Shown one piece after another: positions 7,258-15,120 of a DNA stretch of 64,000 bases. The position numbers and the translations under genes are program-made. Below the pieces are notes generated by a model that was not told the origin of the DNA, did not search any database, and saw nothing but the letters and a program-made list of their open reading frames with translations. The DNA comes from a virus. Location of the stretch: positions 1-64,000 of the IMG/VR virus record IMGVR_UViG_3300008120_000018; one strand, 5' to 3'. The stretch's first letter is position 1. Every line of letters starts with the position of its first letter.

Positions 7258-7758
7258 GCTCTTAAAGTCCTCTATATCCATAGTAACGACGCTTCGATTA
7301 TTATGAGTAGTAATAAATAGACGGCACCCCTGCGCCTGGGCAGTAGCCCACTCATCTTCAGTAGGGCCTAGTGTATTACGTCGGGCCACTCGCGTCTTAT
7401 GCTCTATACGCCAGGTCTCCCCATCTATAACAATAGAGCCATCCCCGTCTCCGAAGATGGCCCCACTAGCCACTGTTGCTCTTGCACCTAGATTCCGTAA
7501 CACTCGCCTCTCAGTGACGCGCCCTATCTTCGATGCAGTGTTAATCTGCTGCGATGCAGTGTTAATCTGCTGCGATGCAGTGTTACTCTGCTTGCGAGGA
7601 GGCGGAGGGGGCTTCTTATATGCGGGGTGACTCTTAATAGAGGGGCTACCAGCCAGTGGTAAATAGGCCAGCTCACCCTCTCCTATCTCAGCTCTACATC
7701 TATGACATGCTATATCCAGATTACGGCAGGCCTGCTGCCACTCTAGTGGACAGGTCAT
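7159..7758 (-). CDS. PD-(D/E)XK nuclease-like protein, 199 aa
   Basis: Residues about 80-120 read RVTERRVLRNLGARAT, then ASGAIFGDGDGSIVID and WRIEHKTR; the SGA-D...E-x-K order is that of phage PD-(D/E)XK nucleases, including resolvase-like enzymes. The N-terminus carries CHRC, possibly half of a zinc site, and a proline run PPPPPR followed by three copies of NTASQQI/NTASK encoded by a short tandem DNA repeat (about 7530-7595). The C-terminal ~30 residues overlap the convergent HNH gene and are probably not original. A DNA processing role is likely; the substrate cannot be read from sequence. Confidence 0.6.
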   Translation of the reverse strand: MTCPLEWQQACRNLDIACHRCRAEIGEGELAYLPLAGSPSIKSHPAYKKPPPPPRKQSNTASQQINTASQQINTASKIGRVTERRVLRNLGARATVASGAIFGDGDGSIVIDGETWRIEHKTRVARRNTLGPTEDEWATAQAQGCRLFITTHNNRSVVTMDIEDFKSLAVLPPEFTEGVNEEARGPTHSSDAEVAGQLE

Positions 7759-8114
7759 GCTACGCCGGCGTATACTAACTGTAGCGGTACGGACGCAGTG
7801 CCTACGGCTGTTAGTTCTACCCTAGCATTGACTATGTCTACGTTATTAAAGTGATAGGAGCCAGCTACTACTTTTGGTAGATTAATAATAGTGCTACCAT
7901 TATTAATAACAGTGAGGTTAACAGAACCTGTCTCACACGAGAGGGCTATTACCTGTAGCGCAGTAATATCGATTAGATCAATTGATACTTCTGCGCCGGG
8001 GCTCAGGGTTAGAGTAACCGTGCGGGGCAGTGTGGTATCTGTAAATGTGTAACTAGCAGAAAGCTGTGTATACAATCTACCACGTGTACCTCTAAATTCA
8101 ACTGTATAATGCAT
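7755..8114 (-). CDS. Small beta-rich protein, 119 aa, possibly virion-associated
   Basis: The protein is rich in beta-prone and Thr/Val residues (TVTLTLSPGAEVSIDLIDI, then ETGSVNLTVINNGST) with no charged catalytic cluster, resembling small phage decoration or tail accessory proteins. It overlaps the start of the nuclease gene by 4 bases and follows the 75-aa gene at 8119-8346 by 4 bases, so the three form one minus-strand operon. I do not recognise the family. Confidence 0.65.
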   Translation of the reverse strand: MHYTVEFRGTRGRLYTQLSASYTFTDTTLPRTVTLTLSPGAEVSIDLIDITALQVIALSCETGSVNLTVINNGSTIINLPKVVAGSYHFNNVDIVNARVELTAVGTASVPLQLVYAGVA

Positions 8115-8118
8115 TAAT

Positions 8119-8346
8119 TTAATCCTTTATGCGACATCCAACATACAATCTCGGCATCTCATTAGGCTTAACTCGATAGAGCCGACTAACATATAACACG
8201 TATCCATCCTCTATCTCGTAGTTAGTCCTTAGGCCACTATTAGGACTAAGGACTTGACCATTTAGATGGTGCCAATCGCTATATATAGTAATTGGCACCC
8301 TGTGAGGATTTCTTATATCTACCATCCATACCTCGCTACTCACCAA
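8119..8346 (-). CDS. Small protein, 75 aa, unknown
   Basis: It begins MVSSEVWMVDIRNP and contains YEIEDGYVLYVSRLYRVKP. AGGAGG precedes the ATG (complement of CCTCCTT at about 8349-8355), supporting the start. It is the first gene of the operon with 7755-8114. Within the gene are two short inverted repeats (AGTCCTTAG/CTAAGGACT at 8224-8254 and GGTGCCAAT/ATTGGCACC at 8269-8299). Function unknown. Confidence 0.65.
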   Translation of the reverse strand: MVSSEVWMVDIRNPHRVPITIYSDWHHLNGQVLSPNSGLRTNYEIEDGYVLYVSRLYRVKPNEMPRLYVGCRIKD

Positions 8347-8378
8347 TACCTCCTTTCTAATGCTTACAGTACGCCATA

Positions 8379-8439
8379 CACCGATAGTATAACCATATTA
8401 ACCATTAGCTACAGTTCTATGCCAATTATACTATCGGTG
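8379..8439. promoter_or_regulatory. Inverted repeat in the divergent promoter region
   Basis: CACCGATAGTATAA (8379-8392) is the exact reverse complement of TTATACTATCGGTG (8426-8439), with a 33-base spacer. It lies between the divergent starts of the 75-aa gene (8346) and the tail-fibre gene (8419); the right arm is inside the first codons of the latter. The AT-rich arms include TATACT and TATAA boxes, so it could be a paired operator or two mirrored promoters of a shared regulator. Confidence 0.55.
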
Positions 8440-9321
8440 AGTAAGGGAAGTCCTATTACTTGTGCTGAACTCGACAATAACTTTCTAGAGGCTGCTAATC
8501 GCGCCAATCATACGGGAACACAGGCAGCTAATACTATATATGATCTATCTGACACAGTGCGGGCGTTTGCATTTATTGCCGACATGCTGGCTGATATAGC
8601 CACTCTAGAGAATGAACTAGAGGAATTACGCGATGACCTATTCGGTGATGGTGAGTTACAGCAGATCATTGCTAACCTGCAGCAGTTAGTCAATGATCTA
8701 ATTAATAACCTAGCTGCTGTCGTAGGTGAGTTAACTATAATTCAGGACCTACAGGCATGCTGCGATACTAACACAACTGCTATCAGTGATCTACAGGCTC
8801 AATTTACTACATTGAGTAACCAACTAACTGCTCAGATAGCCACCATCAATGCCTCAATCACTGCTATAAACGACAGGCTCAATCTAGAGATACCCAAGAT
8901 AACAGCATTACAGAATACTGTAAGTAGTCTACAGACACAAGTAACTAATCTATCGAACACTAAGGCTAATATAGATAGTCCTTTCCTAACGGGCAACCCC
9001 CGTACTGTATCGCCCACTACTAATGACAGTATAGCTCGAGTAGACTGGGTTAACCAGGCCATAGCCGAGCAAAGCCAGGCGGCCCTCCCAATAGGTTCTA
9101 TAATCTGGTGGGCGGGCCCCCCCGGGAGCTACCCTACTAATTGGTTACCACTGGATGGGGAGGATATCAGCAGGACGCAATACGCAGCGCTATTCGCATT
9201 GTTAGGTACTACATACGGTGTTGGTGATGGTTCTACTACCTTCGGCCTCCCTTATACAGTGTGGTGGCCGCAGGGAGTACCAAAACTCGACATTAGTACT
9301 ATCCTAATACGCGCGCTCTAA
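8419..9321 (+). CDS. Tail-fibre protein with coiled coil and collar domain, 300 aa
   Basis: The N-terminus PITCAELDNNFLEAANRANH matches the TxxELDxNF start of many phage tail-fibre proteins. Residues about 50-205 are heptad-rich (LEELRDDLF, QQLVNDLINNL, NRLNLEIPKI) and likely form a trimeric coiled coil. The C-terminus has LPIGSIIWWAGPPGSYPTN and WLPLDGEDISRTQYAALF then GVGDGSTTFGLP, the phage tail collar domain. ATG 8419 (MPIILSVSKG) is chosen over the upstream frame because homologous fibres start here. It likely mediates host binding. It is separated from the main fibre module at 29-32 kb. Confidence 0.85.
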   Translation: MPIILSVSKGSPITCAELDNNFLEAANRANHTGTQAANTIYDLSDTVRAFAFIADMLADIATLENELEELRDDLFGDGELQQIIANLQQLVNDLINNLAAVVGELTIIQDLQACCDTNTTAISDLQAQFTTLSNQLTAQIATINASITAINDRLNLEIPKITALQNTVSSLQTQVTNLSNTKANIDSPFLTGNPRTVSPTTNDSIARVDWVNQAIAEQSQAALPIGSIIWWAGPPGSYPTNWLPLDGEDISRTQYAALFALLGTTYGVGDGSTTFGLPYTVWWPQGVPKLDISTILIRAL

Positions 9322-10793
9322 CGACTCAGGAACTCATCTCGACCATTCTCGACTACACGTATGATGTGAGTAAGGTCGAATAGTGGATTAACCTCAGCTA
9401 TACTATTGGCCCACTCATTAGCTATCACACGATAGTTGATATGACCTCCTACTCGAGAGCGAAGCTGGCATACATAGGCCATATGCTTATGTGTGCCACC
9501 TATACAGTATCGTATATTATGGGCTAGTGGTATACGATACTGTATGGCGGGGCCATCTAGTGTCTCGTAGTATTTATCCAGCACCTCTCTATAACGCTTA
9601 GCTATAGGGAGGTGCTCTACATAGAGTGGTAGAGTATAACCAGTATCTCCCCGTAATAGCTCAACATTAGTTAGGGCAGGAAAGTACCGCCATATACTGC
9701 GGTGACGATTGAAGTCGCGGGCCGCACCCACATCCATATAACCACTCATGTACATATGCGGGGCATTGAACTGAGTAGGTAATCTATCGTAATGCCGCCA
9801 CGTAGTCAGCTCCTCTCGCAGCGTAGCTAATAGTCTTCTACCAGTAGATAGGACTAGGGCCGGCCGATACAGATCATTCTGAAGTAATAGGGCGAGGTTA
9901 CCAACGATATCACAGTCTTGCTCCTGTACAATTACTAGCTTTGAGCGATAATATTCATCTCTCATATTATCAATAAGAGATGACTGAGCTGCCCGCGCCA
10001 TATTGGCTAGACTAGCGCTTAGGTCATGCCGTGCCTCTGCGTGACGTATGAGCCCTGGAGCACCTGCTACGTAGCCTTGGGCCTCTAGCTCAGGACAACC
10101 CCCCAGCAGTTGCTTCAGCATGTGCCCTATAGTACTGTATAACTCATCGGGCCCCGAGTTAAATTGATTACTCAGTAGGTCACTGATGAATCGACTCCAC
10201 GTCTCGGCATCCGATGTGATACCCAGACTAGTGCGGGCTCCCATAGGTAATAGATAACGCGTACAGTCCAGCGTACGGGCATCCAGCGCCTGTACCTGGC
10301 GTTTATCACTCATATCTACGCCGTAAGCGCGGGCCAACGCCTCTCGAGTGGGCTCATAGAGTTCCTCATATGCACTGAATAAATAGTCCATTGACTCGTC
10401 ATAGGACTCATTACCAACCCTATAGTAATCGCCCATCTTCTGATAACGAGTACTGCGTTCCTGCCCTGCTCCTAGAGGCATAGTATTGAACAGATAGAAG
10501 GCAAACCATAGGGGAATACCTTCAAAGCACACTGATAACGTGGCCAGGCCCTGTACACTACCGTGACCATAATTATAGAATATATTATGAAGACGTTTAT
10601 CTGCATCTACTCCCCGCGCCTCATTGAGTAGGTTCTCTACTGACTCAGCGCTGCGAGAATATCGTGCCATAGTATAGGCTATAGTGGCCTCATACCTCTG
10701 CCCCGGGCGGGCCACAGGGGCGAATACCTTAATATTACGCTCAGTATCAGTAATACAAGCAAGCCCTAATTGATTATCATAATTATAATTCAC
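9318..10793 (-). CDS. Two-domain ThyX-like flavin-dependent thymidylate synthase family protein, 491 aa
   Basis: The first half has YGHGSVQGLATLSVCFEGIP (residues 75-94), matching the ThyX H-x-S...F.IEG segment, and QERSTRYQKMGDYY (111-124), equivalent to the NEQSxRY motif. The second half contains AARDFNRHRSIWRYFP, reminiscent of the RHR motif. Ordinary ThyX is about 220-250 aa, so this is a long, duplicated form. ThyX makes dTMP from dUMP with FAD and methylene-folate; whether this protein is catalytic is unknown because the RHR and S motifs are split between halves. It converges on the tail-fibre gene with a 4-base overlap. Confidence 0.7.
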   Translation of the reverse strand: MNYNYDNQLGLACITDTERNIKVFAPVARPGQRYEATIAYTMARYSRSAESVENLLNEARGVDADKRLHNIFYNYGHGSVQGLATLSVCFEGIPLWFAFYLFNTMPLGAGQERSTRYQKMGDYYRVGNESYDESMDYLFSAYEELYEPTREALARAYGVDMSDKRQVQALDARTLDCTRYLLPMGARTSLGITSDAETWSRFISDLLSNQFNSGPDELYSTIGHMLKQLLGGCPELEAQGYVAGAPGLIRHAEARHDLSASLANMARAAQSSLIDNMRDEYYRSKLVIVQEQDCDIVGNLALLLQNDLYRPALVLSTGRRLLATLREELTTWRHYDRLPTQFNAPHMYMSGYMDVGAARDFNRHRSIWRYFPALTNVELLRGDTGYTLPLYVEHLPIAKRYREVLDKYYETLDGPAIQYRIPLAHNIRYCIGGTHKHMAYVCQLRSRVGGHINYRVIANEWANSIAEVNPLFDLTHIIRVVENGRDEFLSR

Positions 10794-10885
10794 CTACAAA
10801 GTCCTCGTGAATAAATATAAAACTAGAAGCACTTAGACACTAACTTAAGGATGTACTTAAAGGCCTGAGGAATGCCCCATCAAAC

Positions 10886-11569
10886 ATGAATGTACCACAG
10901 AATGATAAGGCCTACACTATTCACTTAGCTCCGCACACTCTGGTTAAGGAAGCTCTACCGCAGGTCACTGATTTCCTATGGCAGAACACGTTTAGTCTGA
11001 CTCTATTTATTATAATCTTTATTGGGCGATGGATGTTCCGCAATCAGATAGAGCGCAGGTACGCTATACAAGATCTGATACGCCATGTTAGCACTATAGA
11101 TAAAGACATCTATATCCTTGATCTACTCAACCAGATACGTATTACAACGGCGGCCGATAGAGTCTTACTCCACCAGTTCCATAATCCTGGTCGCAGTATA
11201 TCTGGTCTTAAGTTCCTCAAGATGACGTGTACTCATGAGAGTCTGGCCCCCGGGATTAGCAGTATAGCTAATCTCTATAGACAGGTATTAATTAGCGACC
11301 ATTGCTATGACCTACCTACTCTAGTGCAACACGCCAGTACCCGATCCTTCATGAAGACTGATGCTAACTCTATACTACTTAGCTTTAAGCAGCGGGCCCA
11401 CCTAGATATCATAGGAGTACGACACCTATACCAGCAACTACTATTAGATGATGATAGCCCTATAGCTCTCATTAGCGTCCACTTTATAGGGGAGGGGGGT
11501 ACAGCCATGGATACCACGCAGGTGAATGATATAGTTAATATAGTGACCTATAATCTACTCGTCATCTAA
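10886..11569 (+). CDS. Membrane-anchored GAF-like sensor domain protein, 227 aa
   Basis: A single membrane segment (FSLTLFIIIFIGRWMF, about residues 35-50) is followed by a cytosolic domain. The pattern ADRVLLHQFHNPGRSISGLK then KMTCTHESLAPGI resembles the GAF-like fold seen in phage proteins with HxG...F.K.S...E...GI. No kinase or nuclease domain is attached. It is divergent from the ThyX-like gene with 92 bases between them. A sensing or lysis-timing role is only speculation. Confidence 0.6.
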   Translation: MNVPQNDKAYTIHLAPHTLVKEALPQVTDFLWQNTFSLTLFIIIFIGRWMFRNQIERRYAIQDLIRHVSTIDKDIYILDLLNQIRITTAADRVLLHQFHNPGRSISGLKFLKMTCTHESLAPGISSIANLYRQVLISDHCYDLPTLVQHASTRSFMKTDANSILLSFKQRAHLDIIGVRHLYQQLLLDDDSPIALISVHFIGEGGTAMDTTQVNDIVNIVTYNLLVI

Positions 11570-11719
11570 TGGACGCTGCTGTTTCTTCTCGGCGAGCCGC
11601 TGTTGGGCCTTCAGTCCACCTCGACGACCTATCTCTCTCATATGCTCTCTATCCTGGGCTGTCTTCTCACCACCGCGGCGCCCCATACTAGACGCTGTAT
11701 CTGAATTAAACTTAGCCAT
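11555..11719 (-). CDS. Small KGG-type (YciG/Em-like) protein, 54 aa
   Basis: Translation gives MAKFNSDTASSMGRRGGEKT followed by AQDREHMREIGRRGGLKAQQ. Two GRRGG units separated by about 13 residues match the KGG repeat of bacterial stress proteins such as YciG, usually small, basic and disordered. The ATG at 11719 and stop TAG at 11555-11557 are clear. Its 3' end overlaps the convergent gene 10886-11569 by 15 bases. In phages such proteins often sit near packaging or nucleoid genes; the role here is unknown. Confidence 0.7.
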   Translation of the reverse strand: MAKFNSDTASSMGRRGGEKTAQDREHMREIGRRGGLKAQQRLAEKKQQRPLDDE

Positions 11720-11931
11720 AGTTATCTACTTAATGTGATTAGGTAGGTGGCCAGAATTAAATATAGGATAAGCGTAGGTTGGGCCTCATGTCAGCCCAAC
11801 ACTCGTGTAAGCTAATTGCTAACCTATCATACAAATAATTGTGCCCCCTACCTAAGTAAATTACTATGGCTGTGAGCATGGCATTATGTAGGCGACTTCC
11901 TAATTAGGCTCACTAAGTGCCGAGCCAGTTG

Positions 11932-12219
11932 TTACTTATCGCCTAGTCCTTCAGTTTTGAGATTAATAGAAGTTGATGGATTAGTCGGTGGATTAACTAA
12001 TAATTGATTAACTGATGGTACGAGATCTGCGATAGCCCGCCACGCATGCCATAGACCTAACACGCAGAGTGCATCGCCGAGGCCCAACACTCCTGCTGCG
12101 TAAACAAGGCGGCCAACAATAACCGTCAGACTATAGGCCAATAACAAGCCGATAGCTACAAGCAGTGTACGGAATTGCACCTTGCCAAGTTTTTCCAATA
12201 GATAATTAATGAGATTCAT
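11932..12219 (-). CDS. Small membrane protein, holin-like, about 95 aa
   Basis: Two hydrophobic segments are present: TLLVAIGLLLAYSLTVIVG and AAGVLGLGDALCVLGLW. A polar tail with NPPTNPSTSINLKTEG follows. Three ATGs lie close together (12234, 12228, 12219); the last gives MNLINYLLEKLGK. Size and two membrane spans are compatible with a holin, but it is far from the lysins at 59.7-61 kb, so this remains a weak suggestion. It lies just downstream of the antirepressor gene on the same strand. Confidence 0.55.
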   Translation of the reverse strand: MNLINYLLEKLGKVQFRTLLVAIGLLLAYSLTVIVGRLVYAAGVLGLGDALCVLGLWHAWRAIADLVPSVNQLLVNPPTNPSTSINLKTEGLGDK

Positions 12220-12265
12220 AATAGTCATAGTCAATAAGTTGTAATTGTGGTTTACGAGAACAGTA

Positions 12266-13078
12266 TTATTCTACAAGCTCGTACGCGGCTTCTAGTTGCG
12301 ATTCTACTAACTTAGCACATTCTAGTTGCTTTAACTTCTTCGCTATGTATAACTGACCTTTAGCCGTTATAACAGTAACGCTATCAAAGATACCAGGTTG
12401 ATGGGGGCGCTCTTTGCGGAACACCTCTGCTCTGGCAGCTAATACATGTCGCTGATAGGGTAGCCGACTTGGCATCATCATGATAAAGCGAATGTCACGC
12501 AACATATCGAAGAACGTTGTACGACCTACGCCATAAGCTTTAGCCAAATCTCCTATTAGGACAGCATCGGCGTCGCTGACTGTCAACGTCTCTGCTAATT
12601 TAATTAGTGGGGCTTGCTCTTCTAATGTAGCATTAACTTGTTCTAAGGTGATATTAGTTTGTTCTAATTCTAAGGCCAGGCGCCCCGCTTCAAGTAAGGC
12701 CTCACCATAAGTAGTAGGTATCTTGAAGTCACTAACAGAATAGCGACCAGTCTTGCGAATGGTAGGTAGTACTTCTTGTACTACCCAGTCTTGAAATAAC
12801 TCTGCCTGTGGTTTGCGGCTGCTGAGTACTAATCTATATAAGCCAGATTCTGAAATGGCTGATATATATTGATTTGAGACTGACCCTAAGTATTGTTTAG
12901 GGTCAACTAATTGTTTTTCATACACCTTTAACCGAAGTAGAGCTACTGACGTATTAGTGTGTTCGAGAACAGCGCAAACGTCGGCTGCTATAAACCAGGG
13001 CTCATTATCAATGATTATAACGCGGATTTCTTGGTTGTTAAAGTTAAAGGTAGGTAATTGAGTCTGGGCGCATCTCAT
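12266..13078 (-). CDS. BRO-N/ANT-type phage antirepressor, 270 aa
   Basis: Residues about 10-115 form a BRO-N domain (IRVIIIDNEPWFIAADVCAV ... GLYRLVLSSRKPQAELFQDW ... VLPTIRKTG). A helical linker (LELEQTNITLEQVNATLEEQ) leads to a C-terminal ANT/KilA-C domain (SDADAVLIGDLAKAYGVGRT then QPGIFDSVTVITAKGQLYIA). This architecture is typical of phage antirepressors that bind DNA and repressors. It overlaps by 4 bases the small gene 13075-13260, whose stop abuts its ATG. Likely role: regulation of the phage life cycle. Confidence 0.9.
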   Translation of the reverse strand: MRCAQTQLPTFNFNNQEIRVIIIDNEPWFIAADVCAVLEHTNTSVALLRLKVYEKQLVDPKQYLGSVSNQYISAISESGLYRLVLSSRKPQAELFQDWVVQEVLPTIRKTGRYSVSDFKIPTTYGEALLEAGRLALELEQTNITLEQVNATLEEQAPLIKLAETLTVSDADAVLIGDLAKAYGVGRTTFFDMLRDIRFIMMMPSRLPYQRHVLAARAEVFRKERPHQPGIFDSVTVITAKGQLYIAKKLKQLECAKLVESQLEAAYELVE

Positions 13079-13260
13079 TTTTGATCCTGTTGCTGTTGAT
13101 AATGATCAAAGTTTTGGGCTAAATCTTTTGGTAGTTTTGCCCATTCTTCATTGGGAATTTTAGCAGAAAGTCGAGTCGCTAATTTCCAGATTGGTTCTGC
13201 ATTATAGTCAAATTTAATATTCGCTAAAGAGAAACTCTCGATAGGTGTTTGATTATTCAT
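13075..13260 (-). CDS. Small cyanobacterial-type protein, 61 aa, antitoxin-like
   Basis: The core PIWKLATRLSAKIPNEEWAK followed by LPKDLAQNFDHYQQQ matches a family of short cyanobacterial proteins (PIWE...EISAQVPDEEW..LPxDLAxxFDHY) that often sit in toxin-antitoxin-like pairs. No toxin gene is adjacent; the partner would be the antirepressor gene, which overlaps it by 4 bases. It was probably acquired from a cyanobacterial host. Confidence 0.65.
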   Translation of the reverse strand: MNNQTPIESFSLANIKFDYNAEPIWKLATRLSAKIPNEEWAKLPKDLAQNFDHYQQQQDQK

Positions 13261-13378
13261 ATGCTTTGTGCTTTGCAGGCAACGGCCTTCACCATTACTG
13301 GTGATGCCATACCTAATATATATTTACTCGGTAATGGATAAGTTTAAGAAGATTAAATGTTACACAATAAGTTAATAA

Positions 13379-13398
13379 CCCCGCACGGAACGCGGGGC
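13379..13398 (-). terminator. Intrinsic terminator of the phosphoesterase gene
   Basis: CCCCGC-ACGGAAC-GCGGGG forms a six-pair GC stem just after the stop at 13420. On the minus strand it is followed by TTATTAACTTATT, a T-rich stretch. Confidence 0.7.
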
Positions 13399-13419
13399 TA
13401 TCGGTAACATCATACGCGA

Positions 13420-14571
13420 CTAGGCTGAAGCCTTAACCAAATGAGGCACGTTTCTTCTAACGCTACTTGCATCCTGTATTGCAGACGCAATGGGATTAAG
13501 ACGCATAGTATTACGCGCGGAGTTCACATTCTCTGTGGATATGAATTGACAGGTAGAGCCCATGACATGAGCTGCTGTTAGATAACAGCCTAGGAAGGCA
13601 CCTGTATCAATCATAGCCCGGTTATTAATTAGTAGCGGACGCTTAGTAGTGACATGACCATTAACAACTAACGGCCAGTTCGGCTGGCCGTTGAAATACG
13701 GATATAGTATTTCATCTACGCTGGTATTCTGCTTATCGGCCTGACCTCGAATACTAGGTAGGTGAATCTGTTTCTGTATAGAGACAGGGTCAGACTTACC
13801 CACATACTTATAGTCGCAAGGAGAGTGATGAACAGCAGAGGTACGACTACGGGATACGAGGTAGGGCATACTCTTCCTATATATCTCAGTGAACATATTA
13901 CGCTGCATGCGATTAGTCCTAGCTGTAGTGAGATAATCGAAGTAGCGACTAATAGGCTTCTCATCATCTATGTGCTGCATAATATATAGTTCGTGATTAC
14001 CTAGTACAACCTTGAAGTCAGGGTGACCTAGGTTAGAGTACACGAATCTAATAACGTCAGCAGAGCTGGGGCCCTTATTCACTAAGTCTCCATTGAGCAC
14101 TAATTGCATGGGGTAATGAGTAATCTCATCCCCTGCAAATAAGAAGCCCGCCTTTCTAAGTAGCGCACGCAGATGGCCGTAACAACCATGAATATCCCCT
14201 ACTACTAGGGCCTCATCATTCATAGTGTAGTGGGGCACTTGCTCTACACTAAGCGCTATATCTTCCTGTCGTTCTATAAGATGACTGAGCTCAACCCCTA
14301 CGCCGCTCTCGGCATTGAATAGTATTTCTCCTACGCCGTAGTGATGGCAGCCCGCCATCATTATAACCTGATCGGCCTCTTCTTGATTCTTAATTTCTAC
14401 TAGCACGTGGTGCGCTGAGAGAGAGCTAGGATACGATATCGTATTCTCTAGTAGATGAGGGCTCTCTACATAAAGGGCCCCTACTTCCTGAGCGGCCCTC
14501 ATTAATATCTTCTTCTTTTGTGAATATGGCCTCACGACCATATATACGGTGTGAGCCTTCATGTTAATCAT
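13420..14571 (-). CDS. Calcineurin-type metallophosphoesterase, 383 aa
   Basis: The metal and phosphate motifs occur in order: GDIHGCYGHL (125-134), NGDLVNKGP (160-168), GNHELY (191-196) and NGHV near residue 305. This matches the PPP/serine-threonine phosphatase and bis-tetraphosphatase branch. The first ~115 residues form an unrelated N-terminal domain, making the protein longer than lambda phosphatase (~221 aa). ATG 14562 is an alternative start. The substrate may be phosphoprotein or dinucleotide; this cannot be decided. It is a single gene with its own terminator. Confidence 0.85.
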   Translation of the reverse strand: MINMKAHTVYMVVRPYSQKKKILMRAAQEVGALYVESPHLLENTISYPSSLSAHHVLVEIKNQEEADQVIMMAGCHHYGVGEILFNAESGVGVELSHLIERQEDIALSVEQVPHYTMNDEALVVGDIHGCYGHLRALLRKAGFLFAGDEITHYPMQLVLNGDLVNKGPSSADVIRFVYSNLGHPDFKVVLGNHELYIMQHIDDEKPISRYFDYLTTARTNRMQRNMFTEIYRKSMPYLVSRSRTSAVHHSPCDYKYVGKSDPVSIQKQIHLPSIRGQADKQNTSVDEILYPYFNGQPNWPLVVNGHVTTKRPLLINNRAMIDTGAFLGCYLTAAHVMGSTCQFISTENVNSARNTMRLNPIASAIQDASSVRRNVPHLVKASA

Positions 14572-14673
14572 GGCTATACTCCAATTGTGTGATTGATCTT
14601 GTGTACCACAGAAAGTTGCCTGATAGTGAGGTTAATATTAATTTGACTAACGCCTCCCGGCTGACTGCACAGT

Positions 14674-14742
14674 TAACCTCTAGCAATCAATGATTAAGCT
14701 AACGGATTGAAGGTCGACTTAATCATTGATTGCTAGAGGTTA
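14674..14742. repeat. 25-bp perfect inverted repeat
   Basis: Two 25-base arms (14674-14698 and 14718-14742) are perfect complements separated by 19 bases; the arms start TAACCTCTAGCAATC. The gap between the phosphoesterase start (14571) and the 60-aa gene (14839) contains nothing coding that I can support. There is no T-run on either side, so it is not a standard terminator. It could be a recombinase, replication or partition site, or a small hairpin element. Confidence 0.75.
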
Positions 14743-14838
14743 TATGATATAGCCAGGCATATATAAGAACGCAAAGCAAATAGTTCACTTGCATTATTAA
14801 ACGTATAGATAACCCTTACATTCAAAGTAAATAATTGG

Positions 14839-15021
14839 TTAGTCTGTTGTATAACCTGTATAACCTAAACGCCTTAGATATATATCAATATCTCTAGGAA
14901 CATCATCTACATTGTGCATAATTACGCACAATATATAAGATAACATTGCATATTCACTCTTCTTAATACGAGGCTCTATATCTGGGTACCTATGGTATAT
15001 TTCTTGCATGGCTTTAATCAC
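14839..15021 (-). CDS. Small protein, 60 aa, unknown
   Basis: MIKAMQEIYHRYPDIEPRIK begins a short, helical, tyrosine-rich protein ending YLRRLGYTGYTTD. The ATG is preceded by GTAAACTGTG with no strong ribosome site. It lies downstream of the FGE gene on the same strand. I recognise no family; it may be a real short phage gene. Confidence 0.4.
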   Translation of the reverse strand: MIKAMQEIYHRYPDIEPRIKKSEYAMLSYILCVIMHNVDDVPRDIDIYLRRLGYTGYTTD

Positions 15022-15120
15022 AGTTTACATATCTAACAAATCAAGTATCAGTGGCGCAGCTGAAAGCATAGGCCACCTAATTTTTGCAAGTCTGCTAGCA
15101 CTAAGTTGAATTCCTTTTTG

